This document shows, piece after piece, positions 16,734-25,343 of a stretch of 29,335 nt of DNA (position 1 is its first letter; each line of letters begins with the position of its first letter). Location: NCBI GenBank assembly GCA_007128345.1, contig SKXS01000264.1, forward strand, positions 1 to 29,335. Reading direction: 5' to 3'. This stretch comes from Spirochaetia bacterium (GTDB taxonomy: Bacteria > Spirochaetota > Spirochaetia > PWKH01). Position numbers and translations under genes: made by a program. The notes below the pieces were generated by a model. That model made no database searches, was not told the DNA's origin, and saw nothing but the letters and a program-made list of their open reading frames with translations.

Positions 16734-17411
16734 CTAGAGCAGATCCAGCCCCTCCTGTTTCATGAGTTCAATACCGTACTCAATAGATATTGCCTGCGAT
16801 ATTGCTGAAGATGCACTATCTGGTTTGCTGCCAGTGCTCTCAGCTACCAGATCCGATGCTGCAAAAGGTCCGAGCACGACCCCAATGATCCGTTCATCCC
16901 GAGCATTTATGAGAGGGCCTCCAGCGTCACCCGGATGGATAGGGGTATCGAAGAGGAGTATATGTGCCTGATGTGCACTGAGCACCTTTGCTGATAAGGT
17001 AGCCTGGAGTGAAACGACAGAATGGAGTCGATAATGAGCAAAGGAAAAGCCCATGGACATCACGGTGGTTCCCAGTGGAGTTTCTGCCGGATTTCCCATG
17101 ATATGTGAAGGTACTGCAATTCCAAGGTCAGGTATCAGTTTCAGCAGGGCAACATCATGTTCAGTGTCACGGCGCACCACCTCTACCGGCACGGGTGTAA
17201 CCTGCTCCATGGTAAGAGGTACAAAGGATCCCGCCGGCTGAGCCGGAACCAGTCCAAGTTCTGCCTTGTTCGGTAGTATATGTGCTGCCGTTAAGGCGTA
17301 TCCCTTGCTGTGAACCAGGAAGGCGCTTCCCAAAAAAATTCCCCGGTCCTCCTCTATACTCATGAGCATCATGCAGCATCCTTCGTAGCGAAGTCTTACT
17401 GATTCCAGCAT
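16734..17411 (-). CDS. Trypsin-fold serine protease homologue lacking the catalytic serine
   Basis: A 225-residue protein with the chymotrypsin/DegP-like fold. The histidine (TAAHIL, His44) and aspartate (HDVALLKL, Asp86) of the triad are present, but the serine motif GDSGGPL reads GDAGGPL with Ala163 (codon GCT at 16923-16925), so hydrolysis is not expected. No PDZ domain follows. There is no clear signal peptide: it opens MLESVRLRYEGCCMML, so it may act in the cytoplasm or stay with the membrane complex. The ATG at 17411 has AGGAGG six bases upstream and starts one base after the BCCT gene's stop, so the two are co-translated. A binding or sensing partner of the transporter is a reasonable inference. 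A single base change from an active enzyme would also fit recent inactivation. Confidence 0.82.
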   Translation of the reverse strand: MLESVRLRYEGCCMMLMSIEEDRGIFLGSAFLVHSKGYALTAAHILPNKAELGLVPAQPAGSFVPLTMEQVTPVPVEVVRRDTEHDVALLKLIPDLGIAVPSHIMGNPAETPLGTTVMSMGFSFAHYRLHSVVSLQATLSAKVLSAHQAHILLFDTPIHPGDAGGPLINARDERIIGVVLGPFAASDLVAESTGSKPDSASSAISQAISIEYGIELMKQEGLDLL

Positions 17412-17412
17412 A

Positions 17413-19095
17413 TCAATCCTCCTGTTTGCCAGTATTGGGTCTCTTTTTACCGGATGTACTCCTTCTGGATTTTGCGGTCCAGAACTTACGTCTGCCAAAT
17501 GTTGCGGGAGCTGCGTAACTGTATTCGGTAATCAGGCGAGTACCGTGCTCATACGGCGGCATCATGAATCCAAGAGGGCCTTTGTACTCCTTCAAACCTT
17601 TGGTAAGGCTGTAGCACATACATAAGAGCACCAGGGCAAACGGCAGCCCTGTGGTGATTGCAGCTGTCTGCAGGGCCATCAGACCGCCGCCAACCAGGAG
17701 AGCCGCCGCGGTCACTCCTTCCAGGATAGCCCAAAAGAGCCGCTGGAGTACGGGCGGGTCGGGATTCCCGCCGGCAGTGATGATATCTATCACCATAGAT
17801 CCTGAATCTGAAGACGTGACGAAGAATGTTACTATCACCAGCACGCTCAGGAAGGAGGTGACAGCGGCTAAGGGGAAATGCTCCAGCAGCACGAACAGCG
17901 ATACCGGTAAGTTATCCTGTACAGCCTGTGCAATTCCTCCTGGGCCGAGCAGTTCGATGCTGATTGCGGTGTTTCCAAATATGGTGATCCATACAAAGGT
18001 GATCAGTGTCGGAATGAAGAGTACGCCCAAGATAAACTCCCTCACTGTTCTGCCGTATGATACCCTTGCGATGAACATCCCGACAAAGGGTGACCAGGCT
18101 ATCCACCATCCCCAGTAGAAAACTGTCCATCCATGCTGCCATGTGGTGTCTTCGTAGGTTTCGTTCCAGGTGGCAAGTCTTGGTAGGTTCTGTATATAGT
18201 AGCCGATGTTTTCTCCAAACGCATTGAGGATGAATAGGGTAGGACCGAGGATCAGGACGAAGAACATAAGCAGCACTGCCATAATCAGATTAATTTCAGA
18301 TAATCGCTTAATGCCTGCGTTGAGACCTGCCACTACTGACCAGGTTGCCAGGAAGGTAATACCTGCTATCAGCAGGAGTTGGACCGTGGCACTCTGCTCT
18401 ATGCCGAATAGGTAGTGAATTCCGGCGTTAACCTGCTGAACCCCAAGGCCGAGGGATGTAGCCACACCGAACAAAGTGGCAACTGTGGCAAGAATATCTA
18501 TGATGTTGCCGATGGGGCCGTAGATCTTTTCACCCAGGAGAGGATAGAAGACAGATCTGATAGATAGAGGAAGCCCTTTATTGAAGCTGAAGAAGGCAAG
18601 CGAGAGACCTACGAGCGTGTAGACCCCCCATGGGTGAAGCCCCCAGTGCAGGAATGTCAAGTCCATGGCCGTGCGGGCGGCGTCGGGTGTTCCCGATTCT
18701 GCGAGAGGAGATGCGATGTAGTGAAACATTGGCTCGGCAACACCATAGAAGAGCAAACCGATTCCCATGCCGGCACTAAAGAGCATGGAAAACCATGCCA
18801 GCCGTGAAAACTCCGGCTTCGCATCGTCACCGCCAAGACGGACATTGCCATGACGGCCAAAGAGCAGAACAAACACAAAGACCAGGATGATATTCATGGT
18901 GAGTACAAAGAACCATCCAGCCAGGTTGGCAATACCGGCCTGCAGGGACGCAAACAGGGTATCAAGCCTGGAATGGAACACAATTGTTAACAGTACGGAT
19001 GCACAGATAATGAATGAGGAAATGAAAAACACATAGGGATGTACATCCAATGTATACCAGCGTCTTGACTCAGAGCTGTCAGTTGTGTCGGTCAT
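17413..19095 (-). CDS. BCCT-family glycine betaine/choline/carnitine transporter
   Basis: A 560-residue secondary transporter for trimethylammonium osmolytes. After a polar N-terminus (MTDTTDSSESRRW) it shows about 12 membrane helices. The TM3 element reads SAGMGIGLLFYGVAEP, as in sodium-coupled betaine carriers such as BetP and OpuD, and the TM8 aromatic signature GWTVFYWGWWIAWSPF is intact. The end is a basic tail (RRKFWTAKSRRSTSGKKR) that may sense osmotic state as in BetP. I chose ATG 19095 with AAGGAGG 6 bases upstream; the open frame extends 37 codons further into the promoter region. A trypsin-like pseudoprotease gene follows one base after its stop. Expected role: uptake of betaine-type solutes under salt stress. 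Confidence 0.93.
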   Translation of the reverse strand: MTDTTDSSESRRWYTLDVHPYVFFISSFIICASVLLTIVFHSRLDTLFASLQAGIANLAGWFFVLTMNIILVFVFVLLFGRHGNVRLGGDDAKPEFSRLAWFSMLFSAGMGIGLLFYGVAEPMFHYIASPLAESGTPDAARTAMDLTFLHWGLHPWGVYTLVGLSLAFFSFNKGLPLSIRSVFYPLLGEKIYGPIGNIIDILATVATLFGVATSLGLGVQQVNAGIHYLFGIEQSATVQLLLIAGITFLATWSVVAGLNAGIKRLSEINLIMAVLLMFFVLILGPTLFILNAFGENIGYYIQNLPRLATWNETYEDTTWQHGWTVFYWGWWIAWSPFVGMFIARVSYGRTVREFILGVLFIPTLITFVWITIFGNTAISIELLGPGGIAQAVQDNLPVSLFVLLEHFPLAAVTSFLSVLVIVTFFVTSSDSGSMVIDIITAGGNPDPPVLQRLFWAILEGVTAAALLVGGGLMALQTAAITTGLPFALVLLCMCYSLTKGLKEYKGPLGFMMPPYEHGTRLITEYSYAAPATFGRRKFWTAKSRRSTSGKKRPNTGKQED

Positions 19096-19117
19096 TGCAT
19101 CCTCCTTTGACATACCT

Positions 19118-19148
19118 ATAATGTGTTCTGCGACCCAGGTATTGTCAA
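19118..19148 (-). promoter_or_regulatory. Promoter of the BCCT operon (and overlapping lipB promoter)
   Basis: Reading leftward, TTGACA (19143-19148) and CATTAT (19118-19123) are 19 bases apart: a perfect -35 with a somewhat long spacer, as seen in osmotically controlled promoters. On the plus strand TTGCAT (19095-19100) and TATAAT (19117-19122), 16 bases apart, could serve lipB; its -10 overlaps the other, so the two would compete. Confidence 0.4.
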
Positions 19149-19198
19149 GCAGGAAATTCATCTGAATAAATTGACAAACTGGAGGATAGCTGACACTA

Positions 19199-19903
19199 TT
19201 GGCCATGGTTTCACTGCAGGAGCTGGGTACAGATATTGAAGCATCTCTTCATTCCATGAAAGGGCCGCTTGTGATGCTCGACTGCGGTATTGTGGGATAC
19301 CGCCAAGCACTTGCTCTCCAGTTGAAGCTGAACCGTCTCGTGGGAGCATCATATATTCCATCGGTTTGTCTTTTTCTGGAACACAATCCGGTGGTGACCA
19401 TGGGCATACGCAAGGATCACAACCTTCTTGTATCATCAAAGGATTCTCTCGCTGAATCCGGCATTGATTTGGTTCCAATCCGCAGGGGAGGAGGGGTGAC
19501 TGCTCATAATCCAGGACAGCTGGTCATCTACCCGATCGTGCAGCTCGCCGGCCTTGGGTTTCGCGTGGCGCCGTTTGTGCACTACCTTGAGCAGGTGGGT
19601 ATGGATGTACTCAGTTTATATGGAGTCAGTTCAGAGCGAAGAAACCGGTATCCCGGACTATGGGTTGGGGACAGGAAGATTGCCTCAGTAGGAGTTCAGA
19701 TCATGAGAGGGGTAACGCTTCATGGTATTGCTATAAACCTCAGTAATGATCTTTCGATATTCAGCCATATGGTGCCATGCGGGATAGAGGATGTGCATAT
19801 GACCAGTGCTGAAGCGGAAACAGGTATAACGCTTTCCATGGGAGAGGTGAAAGCTGCTGCGGAAATAAGCTGCAGAGCACACCTCCCTGCCAAAAAATCA
19901 TAG
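19199..19903 (+). CDS. lipB: Octanoyl-ACP:protein octanoyltransferase LipB
   Basis: A 234-residue enzyme that moves octanoate from acyl carrier protein to lipoyl domains, the first step of lipoate synthesis. The family blocks are present: RRGGGVTAHNPGQLVIYPI, KIASVGVQ (catalytic Lys160) and HGIAINL, then PCGI with the acyl-acceptor Cys194. The start is uncertain: GGAGG at 19181-19185 is 13 bases from TTG 19199 and 19 from the in-frame ATG 19205, so I favour TTG; the difference is two residues. lipA follows 14 bases after the stop, forming a two-gene lipoate operon. Its targets (2-oxoacid dehydrogenases or glycine cleavage H protein) are not in this window. Confidence 0.93.
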   Translation: MAMVSLQELGTDIEASLHSMKGPLVMLDCGIVGYRQALALQLKLNRLVGASYIPSVCLFLEHNPVVTMGIRKDHNLLVSSKDSLAESGIDLVPIRRGGGVTAHNPGQLVIYPIVQLAGLGFRVAPFVHYLEQVGMDVLSLYGVSSERRNRYPGLWVGDRKIASVGVQIMRGVTLHGIAINLSNDLSIFSHMVPCGIEDVHMTSAEAETGITLSMGEVKAAAEISCRAHLPAKKS

Positions 19904-19917
19904 GATGAGGAGCCGAA

Positions 19918-20790
19918 ATGAGTGAACGTCGCACCCCGCTGCCTCCGTGGATACGCAGAAGGCTGGGCGCCGGTGCTCAGTACCTGGAGACCGAACGGTA
20001 CCTGCACACACTTGGCATTGATACCATATGCAGCGAGGCCAGATGTCCAAACCAAGGAGAATGCTGGGCCAGGGGAACAGCAACGGTACTAATTCTTGGA
20101 AGGACATGTACGAGGAACTGCCCGTTCTGTTCGGTAGTACATGGCAAGCCGGAACCTCCTGATAGAGGAGAACCGGAACGTGTGGCACTTTTTACACAGA
20201 AACTGGGTATTCAGTATCTTGTCATTACCAGTGTTAACAGAGATGATCTGCCGGACGGCGGTGCTGCCCAGTTTCGGGATGTAGTAGCTGCTTGCCGAAG
20301 GATAAATCAAGATATGCGGTTTGAACTTCTTGTTCCAGATTTTATGGGTATCCAGCAGCATGCACTGGATATCCTAAGCGAGGCTTTCCCCTTTGTTTTC
20401 TGCCATAATGTTGAAACAGTTCCTAGACTTTACAAACAAGTCAGGCCGGGCAGCAGCTATCAGCGTTCCCTGAATCTTTTGAAAAAAGCCAAGCAGCAGT
20501 ATCCAGATCTTCCTGTCAAGTCCTCGCTGATGCTCGGATTAGGGGAGCGTGAATCAGAAGTATTCCAGGTGCTGCATGATTTAAGAGATGCAGGGTGTGA
20601 ACGGATTTGTATCGGCCAGTATCTGAAACCTTCCAAGGATTCTCTTGATGTAGCAGCATTTGTAACACCAGATCAATTTTCCTGGTGGGCTGATCAAGCA
20701 CTAGCCATAGGATTTTCCTGGGTAATATCAGAACCATTTGCCAGGAGCAGTTATCACGCTGAACTGACAGGCAGCCGGGGCTGTACATAA
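19918..20790 (+). CDS. lipA: Lipoyl synthase LipA
   Basis: A 290-residue radical SAM enzyme that inserts two sulfurs into protein-bound octanoate. The N-terminal auxiliary cluster ligands are Cys38, Cys43 and Cys49 (C-x4-C-x5-C, with the ARCPNQGECW wording), and the radical SAM cluster ligands are Cys64, Cys68 and Cys71 (CTRNCPFC). The C-terminal serine motif RSSY at 276-279, which ligates the auxiliary cluster, is intact. GATGAGGA precedes the ATG. Length and order are normal for the family. It is cotranscribed with lipB. Confidence 0.96.
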   Translation: MSERRTPLPPWIRRRLGAGAQYLETERYLHTLGIDTICSEARCPNQGECWARGTATVLILGRTCTRNCPFCSVVHGKPEPPDRGEPERVALFTQKLGIQYLVITSVNRDDLPDGGAAQFRDVVAACRRINQDMRFELLVPDFMGIQQHALDILSEAFPFVFCHNVETVPRLYKQVRPGSSYQRSLNLLKKAKQQYPDLPVKSSLMLGLGERESEVFQVLHDLRDAGCERICIGQYLKPSKDSLDVAAFVTPDQFSWWADQALAIGFSWVISEPFARSSYHAELTGSRGCT

Positions 20791-20959
20791 CATACAGATG
20801 TAGCTTATGCGGCACATCTCTGGCTTTCGTAAGCTTGCTTACATTGCTGTACAACTTTGTCTTTACATCGTATGATTGTATCTCAAACAGGCGTATGCTG
20901 AGCTGAGGGTGCTGTCATTTTCATATAGTTTTTTCACTTAACCAAACAGGACTAACGGT

Positions 20960-22141
20960 ATGCATATATCGCGAATACGACGAAGGGTTCGTCTCCTCAT
21001 TATCATCGTGGTGATAGTGGCTCTTATCACCTTCATTGTGAGCAGATTTTTTATACAGCCATTAAATCGTATGATAACAACTAATTATAATCTTGTCTCG
21101 TTCACAGACTCCTATATGGAAAAACACAATCAATCAATTGCAGTTGAAGTTCCTCAGGCTTTTGAGCTCTTCCACATATTGGCTGCATTGGCTGAAGAGA
21201 GTTCACAGCAGACGCAGATGCTCAATAGATCTACAGCATACTGGCAAGAAGCTGCCGATTTTTTTGCACCTTACAGCGATCATCCTGCGGTCGCTCATGT
21301 TCACAGATTGGTCCAGTCCAGGTCGCTTGAAGCTCTGGGGCGTACATTCGGTTTCCAGATTGAAAACAGCCAGCTGAAAGAAAGGGGAGTTCATCCGGTC
21401 TCTGACTACTTTGAAACGTATGCGATCGATCGTCATCTCATAGAGGATTTTATTGCAGTTAGCGATTTCAAATCATTCTTTGGCCTCATGGAGAACTACT
21501 ACGCCTATGAAATGGATATCTATACCGATCTGGTGCCTTTAGCACATATGCGCACATGGCTTGAGAGCCACTTTTCTATCAGCCACCAGAGCTATCGGGT
21601 GGTTCTTTCTCCGCTGCTTCTGGGTACACAATATACCTATTTGTTCAGAGAGACAGAAGGTGATTGGAGTGAAATTGTCATGTGTGTGCCCACAGTGAAT
21701 CATCGCTATAGAGAGCTGAGTCAGCAGGGGGTAATCTCAGAGGAGCAGGTACATGCCTTTGCTTCACTACTGGTTTTTACTGAGATTGATCATAACTACG
21801 TGAATCCGGTCACCGATAAGTTCCTGAATCGTCTAAGGATTTCAAGAATTTTTGCCAACAGATCTGCCTGGCATACAGGCAGGGGATACAATGGGGCTGC
21901 TTTGATTTTCAATGAGTACATGACCTGGGGACTGTACGGACTCTACTGCCATGATACGTATGCTGAAGAAACCAGGGATGCGGTGATCCGTACCTTAAAC
22001 GACACCATGCATCGGAGAGGATTTATTAGATTTGCTGAATTTATGGAAGGAATACTGGATATCTATGACAAACGTCCTGTTGGAAAACGCATAGAAGATC
22101 TTTATGGAAGCATACTATCCATGGCTGCCAAGCTTGAGTAG
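20960..22141 (+). CDS. Membrane-anchored protein resembling DUF4932 zinc-protease-like family
   Basis: A 393-residue protein with a basic N-terminus and one membrane segment (residues 11-32, RLLIIIVVIVALITFIV), so the bulk is expected to be periplasmic. Residues 270-283 read LLVFTEIDHNYVNP. From memory this resembles DUF4932, whose members carry a HExxH zinc motif followed by NP; here the first histidine is Thr274, leaving TExxH (Glu275, His278). A possible third ligand, Glu319 in FNEYMTWGLYGLY, lies about 40 residues on, as in gluzincin proteases. Family assignment is tentative. The ATG has only a weak ribosome site (AGGAC). It stands about 170 bases after lipA and ends in a hairpin, so it may be a separate transcript. 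Confidence 0.7.
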   Translation: MHISRIRRRVRLLIIIVVIVALITFIVSRFFIQPLNRMITTNYNLVSFTDSYMEKHNQSIAVEVPQAFELFHILAALAEESSQQTQMLNRSTAYWQEAADFFAPYSDHPAVAHVHRLVQSRSLEALGRTFGFQIENSQLKERGVHPVSDYFETYAIDRHLIEDFIAVSDFKSFFGLMENYYAYEMDIYTDLVPLAHMRTWLESHFSISHQSYRVVLSPLLLGTQYTYLFRETEGDWSEIVMCVPTVNHRYRELSQQGVISEEQVHAFASLLVFTEIDHNYVNPVTDKFLNRLRISRIFANRSAWHTGRGYNGAALIFNEYMTWGLYGLYCHDTYAEETRDAVIRTLNDTMHRRGFIRFAEFMEGILDIYDKRPVGKRIEDLYGSILSMAAKLE

Positions 22142-22159
22142 CCTTCTCGCTGAGAAGGC
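22141..22159 (+). terminator. Hairpin after the DUF4932-like gene
   Basis: GCCTTCTC and GAGAAGGC form a perfect 8-base stem around GCT, beginning at the stop codon's last base. Flanking AGCTTG and CAAGCT could extend it beyond an internal loop. No T-run follows. Confidence 0.5.
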
Positions 22160-22195
22160 GCTTCAGCAAGCTGCAGCATAATCTACTTCGAGACG

Positions 22196-22603
22196 CTATA
22201 GCCCTCCCTCAAGGTTGTATGGCCATCGGTTAATGCCGCCAAAATCAACAATCTGAGTGTATCCCAGGCTTTCAAGCGTTCTTCTGGCTTGTGCTGATCT
22301 GTTTCCAGTCCTGCAGTATACAATAATGAGGTGATCCTTGGATACATCAGGAGGAGTTGATGCAATGCGGTCTACTGGTATGTTTGCTGCGGAGTAGATG
22401 TATCCTTCACGAAATTCTGCGGGTGTGCGTACATCAATGAGCAGATATGCTTCATGCTGTTCTCGTATGAGTTCCTGCAGCAGCTCTGGTGAACGGTATG
22501 CTTGAATACCAGCAGCTTCGCTTTCCGGGTTCCTCATTGCTAGTACAAGGGCTAAAGCACCGAGTATGAACAAAAGAGATAAAAGCATTACTTTTTTTGT
22601 CAT
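22196..22603 (-). CDS. Membrane-anchored rhodanese-domain protein
   Basis: A 135-residue protein. Residues 5-23 form an N-terminal membrane anchor or signal segment (VMLLSLLFILGALALVLAM), placing the rhodanese domain in the periplasm. That domain (about 35-132) has the CH2A-type wording LLIDVRTPAEFREGYI and an active loop CRTGNRS with Cys97, so it should be able to carry sulfane sulfur. AAGGAG 7-8 bases upstream supports the ATG at 22603. It lies 121 bases downstream of mnhD on the same strand and could be read from the antiporter operon, but a hairpin at 22698-22727 lies between. Acceptor unknown. Confidence 0.9.
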   Translation of the reverse strand: MTKKVMLLSLLFILGALALVLAMRNPESEAAGIQAYRSPELLQELIREQHEAYLLIDVRTPAEFREGYIYSAANIPVDRIASTPPDVSKDHLIIVYCRTGNRSAQARRTLESLGYTQIVDFGGINRWPYNLEGGL

Positions 22604-22697
22604 ACTAAAACTCCTTTACTGTAACATACTCACAGATAAGTCAATCGTCTAGTAAAAAAGGGACGGAGGTGAGAGCGGGAAGATGTGTTTGCTGATA

Positions 22698-22727
22698 TGA
22701 GCTGTCCAGGTGCATAGCCACAGCTCA
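22698..22727 (-). terminator. Hairpin at the end of the antiporter operon
   Basis: TGAGCTGT and ACAGCTCA are perfect 8-base arms around a 14-base loop. One arm contains the mnhD stop codon. There is no T-run, so it may only partly separate the operon from the rhodanese gene. Confidence 0.35.
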
Positions 22728-24281
22728 ACCGGCATAAGGAAAGAACATCCAAATACCAACGGTGATGAGGATGACAAAGATAAGCAGGAGTTCCTGGTTC
22801 AGGTTGCGATAGATTGTTTTCTTATCAACGTTGTGAAGCACGGGGGCTCTCATATAGAGAGTTCTGCTGATACCTGCAGCTGTCAGCAGCACAAGGTATT
22901 CAATTAGCATGTCTCTCCAGGAAGGCAAGGGAAATCCTGTTGATGAAAAATAAACAGATGAATACCCAATGATGATGAGCAAAGCAGTAATTGATGCTGC
23001 TGAAGGTATTCCTCGAGCACGTACTTTAAATCGGTATTTTGTGAAACCACCTATGAGTATTCCTGCTGTAACTAAGATAAACCATTTGTACCAAGCTATG
23101 TCTACAGAACCAAGGGAAAGCTTAATGGTACTCGTTGCTGAAGGGAAGAATCCGCCCGTATACAGCAGCGCAATGCCAAAAAGGATGAACAACAGAAGGC
23201 TCGCCTTAATGGTTGAATCGTTGTCCTCGAACTCTTCATACATATAGAAAAGCAGTGATTTATACGGCGCATGGATCAGCACATACCAGAGTGCGGGGAT
23301 TTGCAGTCCGTGCGACATGAGCAGTCCAACGATTCCGATGGTGTATACGGTACTCGCTGCAATTACCCGTTTGTATTCACGTTCGAAAAAGATGATGAGT
23401 GAAGCGGCGCCAATTGTCAGCAAAGATATGATGCGGATTATGGTTAAGAGCTGATCGGCACCAAGTATCTCTGCCGGGAGAATGACTAAATAGTAGAGTC
23501 CAAGTATTCCGGTAAATATAGTGTAGCTGGCTAAAAACGATGATACGAGTGAATTTGCTGCAGAATGGCATGGGGCGACCCATCCTGATACAGGCAAGAA
23601 AGCTCCTTTGATGAAAAAAGCAATACAGAAGAGATAGATAGCAATTATCATTGGATAGGTTTCATAATCGTGTATCTGATACAGAAAACTGAAGCTGAAA
23701 TAAGCTCCTGAACTGTAGAGTACAACGATACCGCCAAGGAAAATCGCGGAACTCACTGCTCCGAAAACCATATACTTAACTGATGCGCTGTACTCGTGTT
23801 TGACAGATATGAGAACATAGGCTCCCATGATCATGAGTTCATAGAAAACAAAAAAATTGAATACATCCCCAGTAACAATCAGCCCTGAACACCCTGCCAG
23901 ATAGAAAAGGAATATCAGGTACATCTCAGGAGTATTCAAGCTCTTAAGCCTGAAAAGAGCAAGAATCATGGGGACAGTTAGTGCTCCCATAAAGTAAAGC
24001 TTTTCTATTCCGTAATGAAACGTGATACTAATTCTTGAATCCATCAGCTGGTAATACCGCTCGCCAGATATTTCCCTGCTGAGCAATATTATTGCAGCAG
24101 CAGTCAGGATTTGAAGGATCAGTGAGACCCCCGCAGCGTATATTATTTTTTGCTTAGCAAAAAGATACTTCAATGCCAAAGCAATCATCATTGTGATTAG
24201 TGGGATGATAGGATAGCTGATCCACAGGATTCTAAACAGCTCCTCAACCTGCAATGTCTGAAGCAATGGTTCAAAATTCAT
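22725..24281 (-). CDS. mnhD: Mrp/Mbh-type antiporter subunit D (MrpD/MbhH)
   Basis: A 518-residue NuoL/M/N-type subunit with about 14 membrane helices and the only large antiporter-like subunit in the operon. The TM5 glutamate (FVFYELM, Glu148) and the TM7 lysine (FIKGAFLP, Lys225) are present, as is a TM12 lysine in HAPYKSLLF. The loop before TM8 reads WVAPCHSAANSLVS rather than the common PDAH-APSPVSA, and the TM8 lysine of the usual G-LL-K-G-Y pattern seems to be Phe256. I chose ATG 24281 with GGAG four bases upstream; it overlaps the end of mnhC by 11 bases. Last gene of the coupled run. Expected role: the ion-translocating core of a Na+/H+ antiporter. Confidence 0.9.
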   Translation of the reverse strand: MNFEPLLQTLQVEELFRILWISYPIIPLITMMIALALKYLFAKQKIIYAAGVSLILQILTAAAIILLSREISGERYYQLMDSRISITFHYGIEKLYFMGALTVPMILALFRLKSLNTPEMYLIFLFYLAGCSGLIVTGDVFNFFVFYELMIMGAYVLISVKHEYSASVKYMVFGAVSSAIFLGGIVVLYSSGAYFSFSFLYQIHDYETYPMIIAIYLFCIAFFIKGAFLPVSGWVAPCHSAANSLVSSFLASYTIFTGILGLYYLVILPAEILGADQLLTIIRIISLLTIGAASLIIFFEREYKRVIAASTVYTIGIVGLLMSHGLQIPALWYVLIHAPYKSLLFYMYEEFEDNDSTIKASLLLFILFGIALLYTGGFFPSATSTIKLSLGSVDIAWYKWFILVTAGILIGGFTKYRFKVRARGIPSAASITALLIIIGYSSVYFSSTGFPLPSWRDMLIEYLVLLTAAGISRTLYMRAPVLHNVDKKTIYRNLNQELLLIFVILITVGIWMFFPYAG

Positions 24282-24582
24282 GAAGCTCCGATACCAGAAC
24301 GGTGCTGGTCTTCTCATGTAGTTTTACGATACAGGCAATAGCTAGGGAATTGAAACATACCCCAATGACAATAGCAGTAAGCATAAGCGCTTGGGGTACC
24401 GGATCAACTGTGGCAATGTCTTTTGCTGTCAGGATCGGTGCAGCTGCCCCGGTGATATATCCCGAGCTGATGAAATTCAGAATAATTGTATTTTCAATAA
24501 CAGACAGGCACATAATTTTCTTAATGAGATTATCAGCAGTGATGAGTCCAAAAATTCCAATTGCCAAGATAATCAAGCTCAT
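24271..24582 (-). CDS. mnhC: Antiporter subunit C (MrpC/MbhG, NuoK-like)
   Basis: A 103-residue protein with three membrane helices. The family motif DPVPQALMLTAIVIG is intact, and the TM2 glutamate (LSVIENTIIL) is present. GGGGGAG precedes the ATG, which overlaps the mnhB stop as ATGA. The subunit packs against MrpD in the membrane arm. Length is usual. Confidence 0.92.
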   Translation of the reverse strand: MSLIILAIGIFGLITADNLIKKIMCLSVIENTIILNFISSGYITGAAAPILTAKDIATVDPVPQALMLTAIVIGVCFNSLAIACIVKLHEKTSTVLVSELHEF

Positions 24583-25343
24583 CTGCTCCCCCTGACTACC
24601 TTGATGCCTAATACAGTCAGTATGACCACCATAACCTCAAGGAACGTATCGATTACCCTGGGACCGAGGTAGACTACAGATACCATGTTCCTGATGGAGT
24701 ACTCAGATGCAGTCATGCGAATTACATCCATCTCTCCATGATGGACTGTCGGTGTATACGCAGGCATAAACAGGAGGATTACAATAACGCTGACTGCTAT
24801 GAGCAAAGCGGCTATAACAGCAACGCAAAGAAATTCTTTCTTTCTTTTTGTCTGGGGAATACGTAGTACGGTAGATTCCTGCGGCATTACAGCCTGCTGT
24901 AGGTGCGGTGATGCGATACGAACTGTATCATCAGATTCCCAAAAGAGGAAGTTTCTGAATATCAGGACCATTGAACCGGAAACTTCAAGGAATATCGCCA
25001 TATTGAGAAACCAAATCATTGCATTTGCCAGGGGATAGCTGCTGCCGCCGTAGCTGTATAGTCCACCAAATGGATATCCTGATATCATGAATCCTGCGAT
25101 CAGGGCAATCCCAAGGAATAGGATTCCAGTCAGCTCAATTCGTTCAAACACAGGATTGCTGTAAATCTTTCGTTCGAATACCAATTCCAAAATTACAATG
25201 AACGTTCCGATGATTACTCCTGCCTGAAAACCTCCCCCTGGGAACGCTCCTCCGTAAGAAAAAACATACCCGCTGAAAAGCAATGCAAAGGGAAATAGTT
25301 TAGTTAAAGCCGTCTCCAGAATCTGAGATTCTTTTAGGTTCAT
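24579..25343 (-). CDS. mnhB: Antiporter subunit B (MrpB/MbhF) fused to an MbhE-like tail
   Basis: A 254-residue membrane protein in two parts. Residues 1-145 are an MnhB domain with GGAFPGGGFQAGVI, four helices and a conserved SYGGSSYPLAN loop. After a polar linker (about 146-167), another helix and an extracellular stretch, residues 205-254 read SIRNMVSVVYLGPRVIDTFLEVMVV, which matches the N-V-VD-R--DT--E pattern of MbhE and of the MrpA C-terminus. In archaeal mbh operons E precedes F as a separate gene; in bacterial Mrp it is the end of MrpA. Here the order is B then E in one chain. The ATG overlaps the upstream P-II-like gene as ATGA. Confidence 0.85.
   Translation of the reverse strand: MNLKESQILETALTKLFPFALLFSGYVFSYGGAFPGGGFQAGVIIGTFIVILELVFERKIYSNPVFERIELTGILFLGIALIAGFMISGYPFGGLYSYGGSSYPLANAMIWFLNMAIFLEVSGSMVLIFRNFLFWESDDTVRIASPHLQQAVMPQESTVLRIPQTKRKKEFLCVAVIAALLIAVSVIVILLFMPAYTPTVHHGEMDVIRMTASEYSIRNMVSVVYLGPRVIDTFLEVMVVILTVLGIKVVRGSR

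Noticed and set aside
20829..20842. GTAAGC-TT-GCTTAC hairpin after lipA as a terminator
   Set aside because: Only six pairs, a two-base loop and no T-run; too weak to call.
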